Assembly (NCBI GenBank): GCA_041552135.1
Contig: JBFELL010000001.1
Span: 1-49,362, forward strand
DNA length: 49,362 nt
Direction of reading: 5' to 3'
Source of the DNA: SZUA-186 sp041552135
GTDB lineage: Bacteria; Pseudomonadota; Gammaproteobacteria; UBA9214
Shown: in pieces, positions 33,551 to 43,800 of the stretch
Layout: each line of letters begins with the position of its first letter
How positions within the stretch are numbered: position 1 is the stretch's first letter
Translations under genes and position numbers: made by a program
Notes under the pieces: model-generated
What the model was told of the DNA's origin: nothing
The model's input: the letters and a program-made list of their open reading frames with translations, nothing else
The model's database searches: none

Positions 33551-34147
33551 ATGCGCTGCGAACTGATTTCATGGCCTGAGGTACACCGCCTGTGCCGGCG
33601 CCTGGCAAGCTTGTTGAAGGTCTCCGGTTACCGGCCTGACATCGTCATCGCAATTGGCCGCGGCGGTCTGGTGCCGGCGCGCCTGGTGTGCGATTGCCTG
33701 GATATCATGGCATTGACCAGCATCAGGATAGAACATTATCTGTCCGGCAGTTCCAGACAGGCGCAGGCCGTTATCCGCTATCCGCTGTGTACGGATATCC
33801 GGGACCAGCGGGTCTTGCTCATGGATGATGTCAACGACAGTGGCGATACCCTGCAGGTCGCCATGGCGCACTTGCAGGCCTCGCATCCCCGTGAAATTCG
33901 CAGCGCCGTCATGCACGACAAGACCACGACCCGCATCAGTGTGGATTATTACGCCCGCAAGATCATCCGCTGGCGCTGGCTGATCTATCCCTGGGCGATA
34001 CATGAGGACCTGTCCGCCTTTCTCGATCGCCTCTCGCCGCCACCGCCCTCGCTGGAGAAGGCGCAACAGCAACTGGCCGATCAGTTCGGTATCCGGGTTT
34101 CGCAACGGTGTCTGCGGGAGGTGTACGCATTCATGCAAGCGCCATGA
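33551..34147 (+). CDS. Phosphoribosyltransferase (COG2236-like)
   Basis: A 198-residue type I phosphoribosyltransferase. The PRPP loop VLLMDDVNDSGDTL is at 88-101, and AIGRGGLVPARLVCD forms the pyrophosphate loop. The segment WRWLIYPWAIHEDLSAFL and a C-terminal extension are characteristic of a purine phosphoribosyltransferase-like group best known from archaea (COG2236). AGGAGG lies before the ATG at 33551. The base used (hypoxanthine, xanthine or other) cannot be read from sequence. Its position after rtcA could reflect a link to RNA or nucleotide salvage. Confidence 0.88.
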   Translation: MRCELISWPEVHRLCRRLASLLKVSGYRPDIVIAIGRGGLVPARLVCDCLDIMALTSIRIEHYLSGSSRQAQAVIRYPLCTDIRDQRVLLMDDVNDSGDTLQVAMAHLQASHPREIRSAVMHDKTTTRISVDYYARKIIRWRWLIYPWAIHEDLSAFLDRLSPPPPSLEKAQQQLADQFGIRVSQRCLREVYAFMQAP

Positions 34148-34175
34148 GGGACGGCTGATTCGCCCCTCCCGAACG

Positions 34176-37013
34176 TCACAGGTACGGTGGCGCCTGGGCC
34201 AGATCCGGTTCACCCAGGTGCTGCAGGATGGCGGCATGGGCGGCATCGCGCAACTGCACCGCCGCGTCCCAGTCCGTGCCGGGCGGCATGATCGTCGCCG
34301 CGACGATAATGCGCGCCGCCCCCCGGCGCGGAAAGCGGGAATCGGCACGCAGCAGCGAGCGGGTCCCGCGGATCGTAACCGGCACCACCGGGACGCCGGC
34401 CTCGGCAGCGGCGACAAAGGCCCCCATATGAAACGGCAGCAGACCCGGCATGCGGGTAAAGGTGCCCTCGAGAAAAAATGCCAGCGGGCGGCCGCCCCGG
34501 ACGGTCTGCACGGTGCGCCGGGCATCGTCCACGCCACGCTGCTTGTCGAAGCGCTCCACGAACACGGCACCGATGCGCTGCAGGAAGCGGCGCGCAATAA
34601 ACTGGCCGGCAAGCTCCGCCTTGGCCACGAAAGAGAACTCCATCGGCAGGGCCGCCACCAGCATCACGCCGTCCAGATAGCTGGCATGATTGGCGACGAT
34701 CACACAGGCCTGCCCCCTGGGCAATTGTTCGAGCCCCTCTACCAACAACGGGGTGCGGACAAGCCGGAACAGCAGCCTTGCCCCCCGGCGCATCACCGAC
34801 CACCGCCAGGAGGCGCGGGGCAATAACGCAACCAGCAGCCATACGGGGGGAGCCAGCAGCCAGAAGACACCATGGGCATAAGCGGCATAGCCCGTGTCAG
34901 AGAGCTTGCGCCACACGCTGCGCAGGCGCGGCCGCAACGAGGCCAGGGTGAGGTGCACGATCTGCCGCCAGGCGGCGCGTGGCTGCCGGCCGATCTGCCC
35001 CGCCTCGAACAGCTCGCGCACGGCCGCACGGCGGATCTTGCCGCTGGAGGTTTTCAGCACCGTATGCGGCGGCGCCAGCACCACCTCGTCGGGCGGCATA
35101 GCCAGCAGATCCGCGGCGACCCCCTGGAGCCGGGCCTGCAAGGCGTCCAGTGCAGCGGCCTCCTCCTCACGGGTTTCGGCAACGACGATCAGCCGCTCGG
35201 TGCCGGAGGCGGGATCCGGGCTGCCGAATACCGCCACACAGCCCTTGCGGATACCTGGGATATCACCCACGGCCTCCTCCAGCTCGTAGGGGTAGACGTT
35301 GCGCCCGCCGCGGATGATGATGTCCTTGACCCGGCTGGTCAGGTAGACGTTGCCCTCGGCGACATAGGCCCGGTCGCCCGAGTCCAGCCACGCCCCGTCA
35401 AACAGGCGCCGGGTCGCCTCGGGGTTGCGCAAGTAACCGCTGCTCGCCGATGGCCCCTGGAATTCCAGCCGGCCTTCCTCCCGTTCCGGCAGCTCGCGTC
35501 CGGCCGCATCGACGATGCGGATCTGATAGCCAGGCAGCGGCTGGCCACAGGCGACGAACTCCAGCGCCCCCCGGGCCGTGTCCGGCACCGCGACGGCCTG
35601 ACCACGGGTGATGAAGGTTTCGCGCTCGATGCGATCGATGCAGGGGCCACGCCCCGGGGGCGGAAAAGCCAGACCCACCGCGGCCTCGGCCAGACCATAG
35701 ACCGGTGCCATGGCCTGAGCCCGGAAGCCGTAGGGGGCGAACCGCTCGACGAAGCGGCGTACCGTGTGGGGACTGACAGGCTCGGCGCCGTTGAAGGCCA
35801 GGCGCAGACTGCCCAGGTCCAGACCCTCGAGTTCGCGCCCGGTCACCTTGTTCAGGCACAGCTCAAAGGCGAAGTTGGGCGCCGCGGTCAGGGTGCCGCC
35901 ATGCCGGTGAATGGTCCACAGCCAGCGCGCCGGGCGCGCCAGAAAGGCCAGCGGCGACATCAGCACCAGCGGTATGCCGTAATACAGGCTGCCCAGCCAG
36001 GCGCCGATCAGCCCCATGTCGTGGTACAGGGGCAGCCAGCTGACAAAGACATCGGTGGAATCGGCCTGTATCACCTCGCCCATGGCTCGGATATTGGCCA
36101 GCAGGTTGGCATGAGTGAGAATGACGCCCTTGGGCTGGCCGGTGCTGCCCGAGGTGTATTGCAGAAAGGCGATGTCCTGTGCCCGGACCGGTCGGCTGGA
36201 GAAGGCCGTCGCCGTGGCCGCCAGTTGCTGCGGCGTGACCACCTCGCGCAGGCAGGAGACCTGCCCCTTGAGCAGACGCCCGACCCGTCGCGCCTCGCTG
36301 ACCGTGATCAGCAGGAGCGCCTGTGCGTTGGCAAGAATCCCGGCATGGCGGCGCATGTGATCCTCGAGCTGCGACGGACGCAGCGGGGGGTAGATGGGCA
36401 CGGGGATGCCGCCGGCCAGCAGGATGCCGAAAAAGCTGAACAGGTAGTCACGACCGGTGGGCAGCATGATGGCCACGCTCTGGCCGGGCAGCAGGCCTCG
36501 CACCTGCAGGCCGGCGGCCAGGGCCTGCGCGCCGGCGGCCAGCTGCGCGTAGGTGATCGTTTCGGGTTCCTCGCGCTCGCCGTACAGGTAGACGTGGGGG
36601 CGCTGCGGATGGCTGAGCACATGCCAGTCGAGCATCTCCGGCAACGTCCCGGCCGTGTAGGGCACCTCCACCGGTTCGTCCATCAATGGCGCCCGGGCCT
36701 GCGCCGCGGGTGCGGGATGCCCCGCGACCTTGCCGGCCTGTACCGCCCGCCACAGGTCGCGCGGCGTCTCGGCACCGACCAGCAACTGTTCCGGCAGGCT
36801 GACGCCGAAACTGCGCTCCAGGCGCAGCAGCAGCTCCACCCGCGACAGGCTGTCGAAGCCCAGCTCGCGATCCAGCGCACTGTCCAGCGTGACACGCAGG
36901 GACCGGCCGCGTCGCGGATGCAGCTCCAGCGCCAGCCCGCGCACCTGCTGCAGCAGGGCATCCGCACTGACCCGGGTCGCCTGATCCGCGCCTTGCTCGG
37001 TCTCTCCCGTCAC
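34176..37013 (-). CDS. ACP - fatty acyl-AMP ligase - acyltransferase fusion
   Basis: A roughly 945-residue three-domain protein. Residues 1-95 form an acyl carrier domain with the phosphopantetheine Ser55 in GFDSLS. Residues about 130-690 form an AMP-forming acyl ligase with YTSGSTGQPKGV near 286, GAEPVSPHTVRRF and the C-terminal DIIIRGGRNVYPYELE. Residues about 760-945 form a PlsC-type glycerolipid acyltransferase with NHASYLD near 773 and a FFLEGTF motif near 849. It should activate a fatty acid, load it on its own ACP and pass it to an acceptor lipid. The GTG at 37013 is preferred, after AGGGGAG; an upstream in-frame ATG at 37070 is possible. Confidence 0.9.
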   Translation of the reverse strand: MTGETEQGADQATRVSADALLQQVRGLALELHPRRGRSLRVTLDSALDRELGFDSLSRVELLLRLERSFGVSLPEQLLVGAETPRDLWRAVQAGKVAGHPAPAAQARAPLMDEPVEVPYTAGTLPEMLDWHVLSHPQRPHVYLYGEREEPETITYAQLAAGAQALAAGLQVRGLLPGQSVAIMLPTGRDYLFSFFGILLAGGIPVPIYPPLRPSQLEDHMRRHAGILANAQALLLITVSEARRVGRLLKGQVSCLREVVTPQQLAATATAFSSRPVRAQDIAFLQYTSGSTGQPKGVILTHANLLANIRAMGEVIQADSTDVFVSWLPLYHDMGLIGAWLGSLYYGIPLVLMSPLAFLARPARWLWTIHRHGGTLTAAPNFAFELCLNKVTGRELEGLDLGSLRLAFNGAEPVSPHTVRRFVERFAPYGFRAQAMAPVYGLAEAAVGLAFPPPGRGPCIDRIERETFITRGQAVAVPDTARGALEFVACGQPLPGYQIRIVDAAGRELPEREEGRLEFQGPSASSGYLRNPEATRRLFDGAWLDSGDRAYVAEGNVYLTSRVKDIIIRGGRNVYPYELEEAVGDIPGIRKGCVAVFGSPDPASGTERLIVVAETREEEAAALDALQARLQGVAADLLAMPPDEVVLAPPHTVLKTSSGKIRRAAVRELFEAGQIGRQPRAAWRQIVHLTLASLRPRLRSVWRKLSDTGYAAYAHGVFWLLAPPVWLLVALLPRASWRWSVMRRGARLLFRLVRTPLLVEGLEQLPRGQACVIVANHASYLDGVMLVAALPMEFSFVAKAELAGQFIARRFLQRIGAVFVERFDKQRGVDDARRTVQTVRGGRPLAFFLEGTFTRMPGLLPFHMGAFVAAAEAGVPVVPVTIRGTRSLLRADSRFPRRGAARIIVAATIMPPGTDWDAAVQLRDAAHAAILQHLGEPDLAQAPPYL

Positions 37014-37243
37014 GCTCTCCCCTTCACCCACTGCCCTGATCCCGCCAACAGCGCCCGCGACCGCAGGCATACACCCCGAGGTTAACCGCCGCCCGTCCAC
37101 CCCGGCACCTGAGTGTATCGGCGCACGCCGGGACGGCAGTGGATCGGTGCACGTGCGCCGGCCACACCTTCATAACACCTCAGGCAGCGCTCTGCTAGCC
37201 TTAGCACAGGGATGCCTGACCGATCGCCTCCCGGGTCATCGCC

Positions 37244-38191
37244 ATGCAAGCACGAAACGCTCAACCGCCATTCGCACCCGCCTACCTGGCGCTGCTCGAG
37301 CGCGGCACGCTGGCAGGGCGTGCATCGGCCGCCTGGCGCCACCTGCAAGACTGCGATCTGTGCGCCCGCTATTGCCATATCAACCGCCTGAAAACCCGCA
37401 AGGGCGCGGTCTGCCGCACCGGCGAGCATGCCGTGGTCTACAGTTTCGGCCCGCACCACGGCGAAGAGGACCCGCTGCGTGGCTCACGCGGTTCGGGCAC
37501 CATTTTCTTCAGCTGGTGCAATCTGCGCTGCGTCTTTTGCCAGAACTGGGACATCAGCCACAAGGGCACGGGGCATGAGGTCGAGCCGGATGAACTGGCC
37601 GGGATGATGCTCGCCCTGCAGCGGCAGGGCTGCCACAACATCAACCTGGTCTCGCCGAGTCACGTGGTCGCACAGATCATCCGTGCCGTCGAGATCGCCG
37701 CCCGCAGCGGTTTGCGCCTGCCACTGGTCTACAACACCGGCGGCTACGACAGTCCCGAGGCGCTGGCCCTGCTGGATGGCATCGTCGATATCTACATGCC
37801 GGACATGAAATACGGGGACTCGAGTGTCGCCCGGCGCTATTCCAGGGTGCGCAACTACGTCGAGTCCAATCGCACGGCCGTAAGGGAAATGCACCGCCAG
37901 GTCGGCGACCTGGTGCTGGACGGGCACGGTATCGCGCAACGCGGCCTGCTGGTCCGCCACCTGGTGCTGCCCGGAAATCTCGCCGGCACCGAACAGGTGC
38001 TGGCCTTTATCGCCGGGGAGATCTCGCTGTCGACCTATCTCAACCTGATGGACCAGTACCACCCCTGCTACAGGGCCGGGGAGTACCCGCCCCTGGACAG
38101 GCCGCTGCGCCCGGGAGAGTTCGAGTCAGCCCTGGCACTGGCCGCAAGGTACGGTCTGCATAACCTGGACCGGCGCCGGAGCCGCTGGTGA
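37244..38191 (+). CDS. Radical SAM protein (PflA-like, COG1313)
   Basis: A 315-residue radical S-adenosylmethionine enzyme. The [4Fe-4S] motif is CNLRCVFC with Cys92, Cys96 and Cys99, followed by QNWDIS. An N-terminal cysteine set (Cys37, Cys40, Cys44 in CDLCARYC and Cys57) may bind a second cluster. YNTGGYDS and DIYMPDMKYGD are typical of this uncharacterised PflX-like group. It is divergent from the lipid fusion gene and just upstream of two small genes on the same strand. Its substrate is unknown. Confidence 0.88.
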   Translation: MQARNAQPPFAPAYLALLERGTLAGRASAAWRHLQDCDLCARYCHINRLKTRKGAVCRTGEHAVVYSFGPHHGEEDPLRGSRGSGTIFFSWCNLRCVFCQNWDISHKGTGHEVEPDELAGMMLALQRQGCHNINLVSPSHVVAQIIRAVEIAARSGLRLPLVYNTGGYDSPEALALLDGIVDIYMPDMKYGDSSVARRYSRVRNYVESNRTAVREMHRQVGDLVLDGHGIAQRGLLVRHLVLPGNLAGTEQVLAFIAGEISLSTYLNLMDQYHPCYRAGEYPPLDRPLRPGEFESALALAARYGLHNLDRRRSRW

Positions 38192-38225
38192 CGCACCTGC
38201 TGCGTGCAGCGCCTGAGGGGGAGCG

Positions 38226-38504
38226 ATGTTCAGAAAAGACCTTATCGGGCTGTTGCAGGACCGGCCGGCTTCACTCAATCAACTGGCCCTGCTGCTGGGG
38301 GTCCGCCCCAGGGCGCTGGAAGATGACCTGCACCACCTGATCAGGTCACTGAAGCATATGCCATACCATGCCATAATCACACCTGCCACTTGCAGGAAAT
38401 GCGGTTTCGTTTTCCACAAGGACAAACTGCACAAGCCCGGCAAGTGCCCCAGGTGCAATGGCACGTGGATCAGCGACCCCCTGATCAGCATCGAGGAAAA
38501 GTGA
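38226..38504 (+). CDS. HTH plus zinc-ribbon protein (COG3357-like)
   Basis: A 92-residue protein with an N-terminal winged helix-turn-helix (LIGLLQDRPASLNQLALLLGVRPRALEDDLHHLIRSL) and a C-terminal zinc ribbon with Cys56, Cys59, Cys74 and Cys77 (CRKC and CPRC). This combination is the COG3357 type, predicted to regulate transcription and found mostly in archaea and some bacteria. The start has GGGGGAGCG just upstream. The next gene starts within its stop codon (TGATG). Confidence 0.82.
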   Translation: MFRKDLIGLLQDRPASLNQLALLLGVRPRALEDDLHHLIRSLKHMPYHAIITPATCRKCGFVFHKDKLHKPGKCPRCNGTWISDPLISIEEK

Positions 38505-38809
38505 TGAGCAACAGCGAGGAACAGGCCGCCGGAGCCGTCCGTCATGCAGGAGAAACGGCTGCCGTCAGGGTCGAATGCTACGCCGGTTACCGCGCAGAGG
38601 AATCACCACGCCGCTTTTTCATCGGCAAGCGCGAGATCAGGGTGACCGAGATCATCGATCGCTGGCTGGACCCGGCCCATAGCCACTTCAAGGTGCGCGG
38701 CGACGATGACGGTATCTACATTCTGCGTTATGGCCGCGACACCGATGCCTGGGAGATGATCCTGTTCGACAGTGGCACGCGGGAGGAAACGCGCCTGTCC
38801 TCGACCTGA
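38504..38809 (+). CDS. Hypothetical protein coupled to the zinc-ribbon gene
   Basis: A 101-residue acidic protein. Its ATG overlaps the upstream TGA (TGATG), so translation is probably coupled. A compact beta-rich core is visible (RVECYAGYRAEESPRRFFIGKREIRV, then IIDRWLDPAHSHFKVRGDDDGIYILRY and WEMILFD). Several pairs of strands with alternating charged and hydrophobic residues suggest a small beta domain. I do not recognise a named family. Confidence 0.72.
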   Translation: MSNSEEQAAGAVRHAGETAAVRVECYAGYRAEESPRRFFIGKREIRVTEIIDRWLDPAHSHFKVRGDDDGIYILRYGRDTDAWEMILFDSGTREETRLSST

Positions 38810-38897
38810 TATACAACCAGGGCAATCGGCGCAAAGGGGAGAGGTCTCAGTGTGACGGTTAACCAGGGGACCTTGCCACCAGCCGGAGATACAGCTC

Positions 38898-40085
38898 TCA
38901 GCACGGCGCCACGACAAGCGGCACATACAGTTCCTCATCGCTCAGACCACCGTGAACGCCAACTTGCGAATAGCGATGCTCTGCGAACAACCAGTCCTTG
39001 ATGACAAAGTTGTCCTTCATGATCAGGGTGTAGTCGCCAACCCGCTCGTGCAGCCGCGGGTGCGAAATACCCGGACCGAAGTAGTTTCGTGCGACAAGCT
39101 CATGGCTCGGCCACAGCGTGGCGTACGGCGCCAGCTCGTGGCGGACATAGTGCTCGAAGTCCCGGCGACGATCGGGCCGCACATAACAGTAGGCCACACG
39201 CGGCTCGCCGCACAGGGGTAGCACGAGGGTCTCGGCCAGTTGCGGATGGTCCTCAAGGTCAATGACGCGTTCCCTGGCCGTATCGATGATGCCGTGGTCC
39301 GCGGTCACGATCACCAGGGTATCGCTGCCGGCGATGTCGCCCAGCAAGCGCCCGAACCCGGCATCGAGTTCGGCAAGGTGGTGCTGTGCCGCGTCACTGG
39401 CACTGCCGTGCTCATGGGCGATGCGGTCCAGCCCCGGCCAGTAGGCGTAGACGTAACTGCGCCCCCTGGCAGTGCGCACAAGCCGGGTGACCCGGTCAAA
39501 CAGCTGCTCCAGCGTGTGGTAATCGTGCACCTCGGCCCGGCCCCGATGGGCAAGATTGAAGTCGCTGTGTGCAATGTATTGCGGCGCAATCACATGGCTG
39601 CGCACCCCCAGGCGGTCGAACACCGGCACATGGTCGAAAAGGCGTGTGGCGTCGATGTCCGCCTCGCCCAGCGAGACACCGCCATAACGGGGGCGTGTCT
39701 GCAATACCTTCAGTACGCAGCCAAGTTCCCTGAACCAGGTATGCCAGCCGGTCAGACCGTGCTGGCGTGGCGCCAGCCCGGTGTAGAAGGTGGTAATTGC
39801 CGTGGCAGTGGTGGCCGGGAACACCGAGGTAATACGGCCCCGCAAATGGGCACGCAACAGGCCGCCTGCCCCGGCCCGGGCGAGAAACTGATGGCCGAGG
39901 CCATCAACCACCAGCAGCACGATAGTGCGATAGCCCTGCAAGCGCCCGGGTTCGAGCGCACGCAGCGGCCCGTAAACCTGCGGCGTGCCGCCGAGACCGG
40001 GGACCAGCGACGCCATCAGGTTGACGATGCTGCCGCCCTTGTAATCGGGTTGGGACATGGCACCAGGCTGGTTGACAACGCGCAT
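38898..40085 (-). CDS. Type I phosphodiesterase/nucleotide pyrophosphatase-family protein
   Basis: A 395-residue alkaline-phosphatase-superfamily hydrolase. The first metal Asp61 is in VVDGLGHQF, the likely nucleophile Thr92 or Thr93 in SVFPATTATAI, and later metal ligands in YAYWPGLDRIAHEHG, VTADHG and HGGLSDEE. It has no clear signal peptide. Substrates of the family include nucleotide pyrophosphates and phosphonates; here unknown. The ATG at 40085 is used; an in-frame ATG at 40058 is an alternative. It is convergent with the small gene at 38504. Confidence 0.87.
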   Translation of the reverse strand: MRVVNQPGAMSQPDYKGGSIVNLMASLVPGLGGTPQVYGPLRALEPGRLQGYRTIVLLVVDGLGHQFLARAGAGGLLRAHLRGRITSVFPATTATAITTFYTGLAPRQHGLTGWHTWFRELGCVLKVLQTRPRYGGVSLGEADIDATRLFDHVPVFDRLGVRSHVIAPQYIAHSDFNLAHRGRAEVHDYHTLEQLFDRVTRLVRTARGRSYVYAYWPGLDRIAHEHGSASDAAQHHLAELDAGFGRLLGDIAGSDTLVIVTADHGIIDTARERVIDLEDHPQLAETLVLPLCGEPRVAYCYVRPDRRRDFEHYVRHELAPYATLWPSHELVARNYFGPGISHPRLHERVGDYTLIMKDNFVIKDWLFAEHRYSQVGVHGGLSDEELYVPLVVAPC

Positions 40086-40372
40086 AAAGCTCGCACCATG
40101 CTAGTACAATAGCGTTCATGAAACCACTGCAGCGAAATCGTCGACGCCAGGCGTGCCGTCACGGCGGATACCGCACTCCGGCTCGGCCGTGCCCCGGGGA
40201 CTGCAGACCGGTTCTGGCTGGGGCTGCAGGCCGGGCATGACCGGGAGAAGACGAGAAAATCTTCAGGCAACGAGCTGGAGAAAACCCGATCCTCGCATAA
40301 ATCCCGGCCGCTGGTCCGGTTTCGAGCGCTGATTCAACGGATGAAATGCCTCCCGGTGTAGGGATTGCGCAA

Positions 40373-40449
40373 TTCACCGAGCGTGCGGTCCCGGCGCAGC
40401 ACTGCAGGAGCGCCGCCCCCGGCGCGAATCGCGGCGAGGCGCCGCTCCT
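40373..40449 (+). repeat. Dispersed REP-like repeat, copy B
   Basis: It matches 17497-17573 without gaps. The 46-base palindromic part (40404-40449) differs at only one base. Same strand as copy A. Confidence 0.85.
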
Positions 40450-40529
40450 ACGGGTGGGTGAAGGAGCGCCGCTGGCAGCAACCCTGCCTGCAGACGCGAA
40501 TGCATTCGCGATGGCTGAATTCGGCTCTT

Positions 40530-40563
40530 GCAGGTTGGGCCAAGCGCAGCGTGCCCAACCTGC
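40530..40563. repeat. Perfect 11-bp inverted repeat of the GGTTGGG type
   Basis: GCAGGTTGGGC (40530-40540) and GCCCAACCTGC (40553-40563) around a 12-base loop. It resembles the GGTTGGGTTAG element in the spacer at 23230-23260. Confidence 0.7.
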
Positions 40564-40609
40564 CCGCTTGAGTGATAAGAAGCAGAAAGTGACATCCATC
40601 AATACCATT

Positions 40610-40780
40610 ATGCGGAAACTGGCCCGCGATGACCTGCGTGAGTGGACCGGGGACACGATGCTCAAGCGGGGCAAGGGGTATGTGAAACGGATCGACCGGC
40701 TTTCCCGCACAATTGATTCGGTACAGGATTTAACCAGGACCCTGATCACCGGCTATCCCGGGGGGTTCACCGATAGCTGA
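40610..40780 (+). pseudogene. Possible N-terminal remnant of a SWIM zinc-finger protein
   Basis: The ORF from ATG 40610 encodes 56 residues: MRKLARDDLREWTGDTMLKR, then GKGYVKRIDRLSRTIDS. This resembles the start of SWIM zinc-finger proteins (LTxDDLRxWAGxxxxxRGxxYxxRVxxLSRT), but the sequence after SRT diverges and stops, and no CxCx(n)CxH motif is present. It is probably what remains after deletion; a genuine short protein is less likely. Confidence 0.35.
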
Positions 40781-40860
40781 TCCGTGCAGTGATATCCAAC
40801 GCAAAACCGTGAACAGATAACCCAAATCCACCGCAACAGGAACAACACAGGCCACCATCG

Positions 40861-43800
40861 ATGGACAAATTGTTCAAACTAACGGGGTTCCTCCCGTTTA
40901 TCCTGATTATCTTTCTGAACGCCTTTGTCGATCTGGGACACAAGATTCTGATCCAGAATACGGTCTTCAAGATCTATGATGGCCAGACCCAGATCATCCT
41001 GACAGCCATCGTGAACGGCCTGATACTGCTGCCGTTCGTACTGCTCTTTTCACCTGCCGGCTATCTCTCCGACAAACACCAGAAACCCCTGATCATGAAA
41101 GTCAGTGCGGCCGTTGCCGTCGGTCTGACCCTGCTGATCACCCTCTCCTACTACCGCGGGTGGTTCCAGCTTTCCTTTGCCTTGACCTTTCTGCTGGCGG
41201 TACAAAGCGCCTTCTATTCGCCGTCAAAGTACGGCTACATCAAGGAACTGACAGGCAAGGAGCCGCTGGCCATTGCCAATGCCGTCGTGCAGGCAATCAC
41301 CATTGTGGCCATCCTCGTTGGCATCTTCTCCTTCTCGGTGTTTTTTGAGCGGAGTCTGGACGGGATGAGCTATGAAAATGAATCACAAATATTGCAGGCG
41401 ATTGCACCGCTCGGCTGGATTCTGGTGATGTGCTCATCGCTTGAATTGATGTTTGCCATGCGACTGCCACCCCGTGAGGCCGCAGCGGCCGGGCAGCACT
41501 TTGACGTAATACAGTACAGCACGGGGCACTACCTGCGGGACAATCTGAACAAGATCCTGGCAAACAGAACCATCTGGCTTTCGATTGTGGGCTTGTCCGC
41601 GTTCTGGGGAATCTCGCAGGTCGTATTGGCCACCTTCCCGGCCTTCGCCAAGGAGACGCTGGGTGAGAGCAACACCGTTGTCATTCAGGGAATACTGGCC
41701 TGTTCCGGTTTCGGCATCATCATCGGCTCCCTGCTGGCCGGTCAATCCTCGAGGCATCACATCGAAACGGGCCTCGTACCGCTGGGTGCGCTGGGCATCG
41801 TTGGTGCACTCTTTTTCCTGCCACAACTGAACTCGAATACCCTGCTGGTCATCGACTTTCTGTTGCTGGGCATCTGTGGCGGCATGTTCATCGTACCACT
41901 CAATGCATTGATTCAGTTCCATGCCCGGGATGACCAGCTGGGCACCGTGCTGGCAGGCAACAACTGGGTGCAAAACGTGGTCATGCTGGCATTCCTGTGC
42001 CTGACTGTCTTCTTTGCCATCTACGGCATCAGCAGTATCGGCCTGTTTCACATACTGACCATCACGGCCCTGGCGGGCGCCCTCTATACCGTCTATCAAC
42101 TGCCACAATCGCTGGTGCGTTATGTCATTGCGCGAGTGTTCTCCAGCACCTACCGTATCAAGGTCCTGGGATTTGAAAACCTGCCTGGTACCGGCGGCGT
42201 GCTGATGCTGGGCAATCACATCAGCTGGCTCGACTGGGCGATGATCCAGATCGCCTGCCCGCGGCCGGTGCGCTTTGTAATGCATCAGCTAATCTATCAG
42301 CGCTGGTATCTGAAATGGTTCCTTGATTTCTTCGGCGTCATTCCGATCGCCGCGGGCCAGAGCAAGGATGCGCTGCAACAGATCAACGAACTGTTGCGCG
42401 CAGGCGAAGTCGTTTGCCTGTTTCCGGAAGGGGCAATCAGCCGCAGCGGGCAGCTGGGTGAATTCAAGCATGGTTATGAGCGCACCATCGAAGGCGTGGA
42501 TGGCATTATTCTGCCGTTCTACTTACGCGGCCTCTGGGGCAGCCGCTTCTCGCGCTCGAGCGGAAAACTCCGGGAGATCCGTAACACGCGCCTGCGCGGG
42601 GACGTCATCGTCGCCTTCGGCAAGCCCCTGCCCATGGACACGCCGGCGCACGAACTGAAAAGGCAGGTACTCGAACTCTCGATCGATACCTGGGAGCACC
42701 ATACACAAACCCTCGACCCCGTTCCCCTGGCGTGGTTGCGCAGTGCAAAACGACGCGGCAATGAACCCTGCCTGGCAGATGCCAGCGCAGCGACCACACT
42801 CTCCGGTTACAAATCCATGACCGCCGTCATCGCATTCTCCCGTCTCATTCGCAGGCGTAGTCCGGAGCACAATATCGGCCTGCTCTTGCCAACCAGCAGT
42901 CCAGGCATCATCACCAACATGGCGGCCTTGTTGCTGGGCAGGACCGTGGTCAACCTGAACTACACGGCCAGCATGCAGTCACTGCTTGTCGCGGCAGGAA
43001 AAGCAGAGATTGGCAGCCTTTACACCTCCAGACGCTTTATCAGGAAACTGGAGCAACGTGGCATCGACCTGAACGAACTCCTGACCCGGGTTCAGGTACA
43101 CTTCCTCGAAGACCTGAAAGACGAGATTGGCACGTTTACCAGGCTTTCTCTGCTGCTCTCTGCGGCCGTGTTGCCGGCAAGGGTACTCTATGCACTGTTC
43201 GGCCGGCGTGCCGGCATTGATCAACCCGCCGCCATCCTTTTCTCTAGCGGCAGCGAGGGAGAACCCAAGGGCGTTGTCCTCAGTCACCGCAATATCATGG
43301 CCAATATCCGCCAGGTATCGGATGTACTCGACGTGCGCGATGATGACACCATCATGGCAAGCCTGCCCCTGTTTCATGCCTTCGGACTCACCGTCACAGG
43401 ACTCATGCCCCTGGTTGAGGGCATCCCGGTCATCTTTCATCCGGACCCTACGGATGTCCTGACAATTGCGAAGGCCATCGCAAGGCATCAGGCCACCGTA
43501 TTTTGCGGCACCTCCACCTTCCTGCGATTGTTTAGCAGAAACCGGCATATCCACCCGCTGATGCTTGACTCATTGCGGGTGGTGGTGGCCGGTGCCGAAA
43601 GGCTGAACCCGGAGGTACGGGATGCCTTCAAGCTCCGGTTCAACAAGGAGATCTACGAAGGCTACGGCAGCACGGAAACCACACCGGTCGCCAGCGTCAA
43701 CATCCCGGACCGCATCGACCTGCGGGACTGGAAGGTCCAGCAAGGGAACAAGCCCGGTACCGTCGGCATGCCCCTGCCTGGTGGCAGTTTCCGTATTGTT

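Larger units (their letters stand above)
40086..40860. other. 775-base spacer with REP-like repeats and a gene remnant
   Basis: This region holds the second copy of the 77-base repeat (40373-40449), a perfect inverted repeat (40530-40563) and a probable SWIM-protein remnant (40610-40780). I see no intact gene. It separates the divergent phosphodiesterase-family gene from the LplT-PlsC-Aas fusion gene, so promoters for both are expected here; none is clear. Confidence 0.5.

Noticed and set aside
34872..37085. 737-residue open frame on the plus strand
   Set aside because: Antisense to the ACP-ligase-acyltransferase fusion and rich in His/Gln/Arg as expected for a shadow frame.
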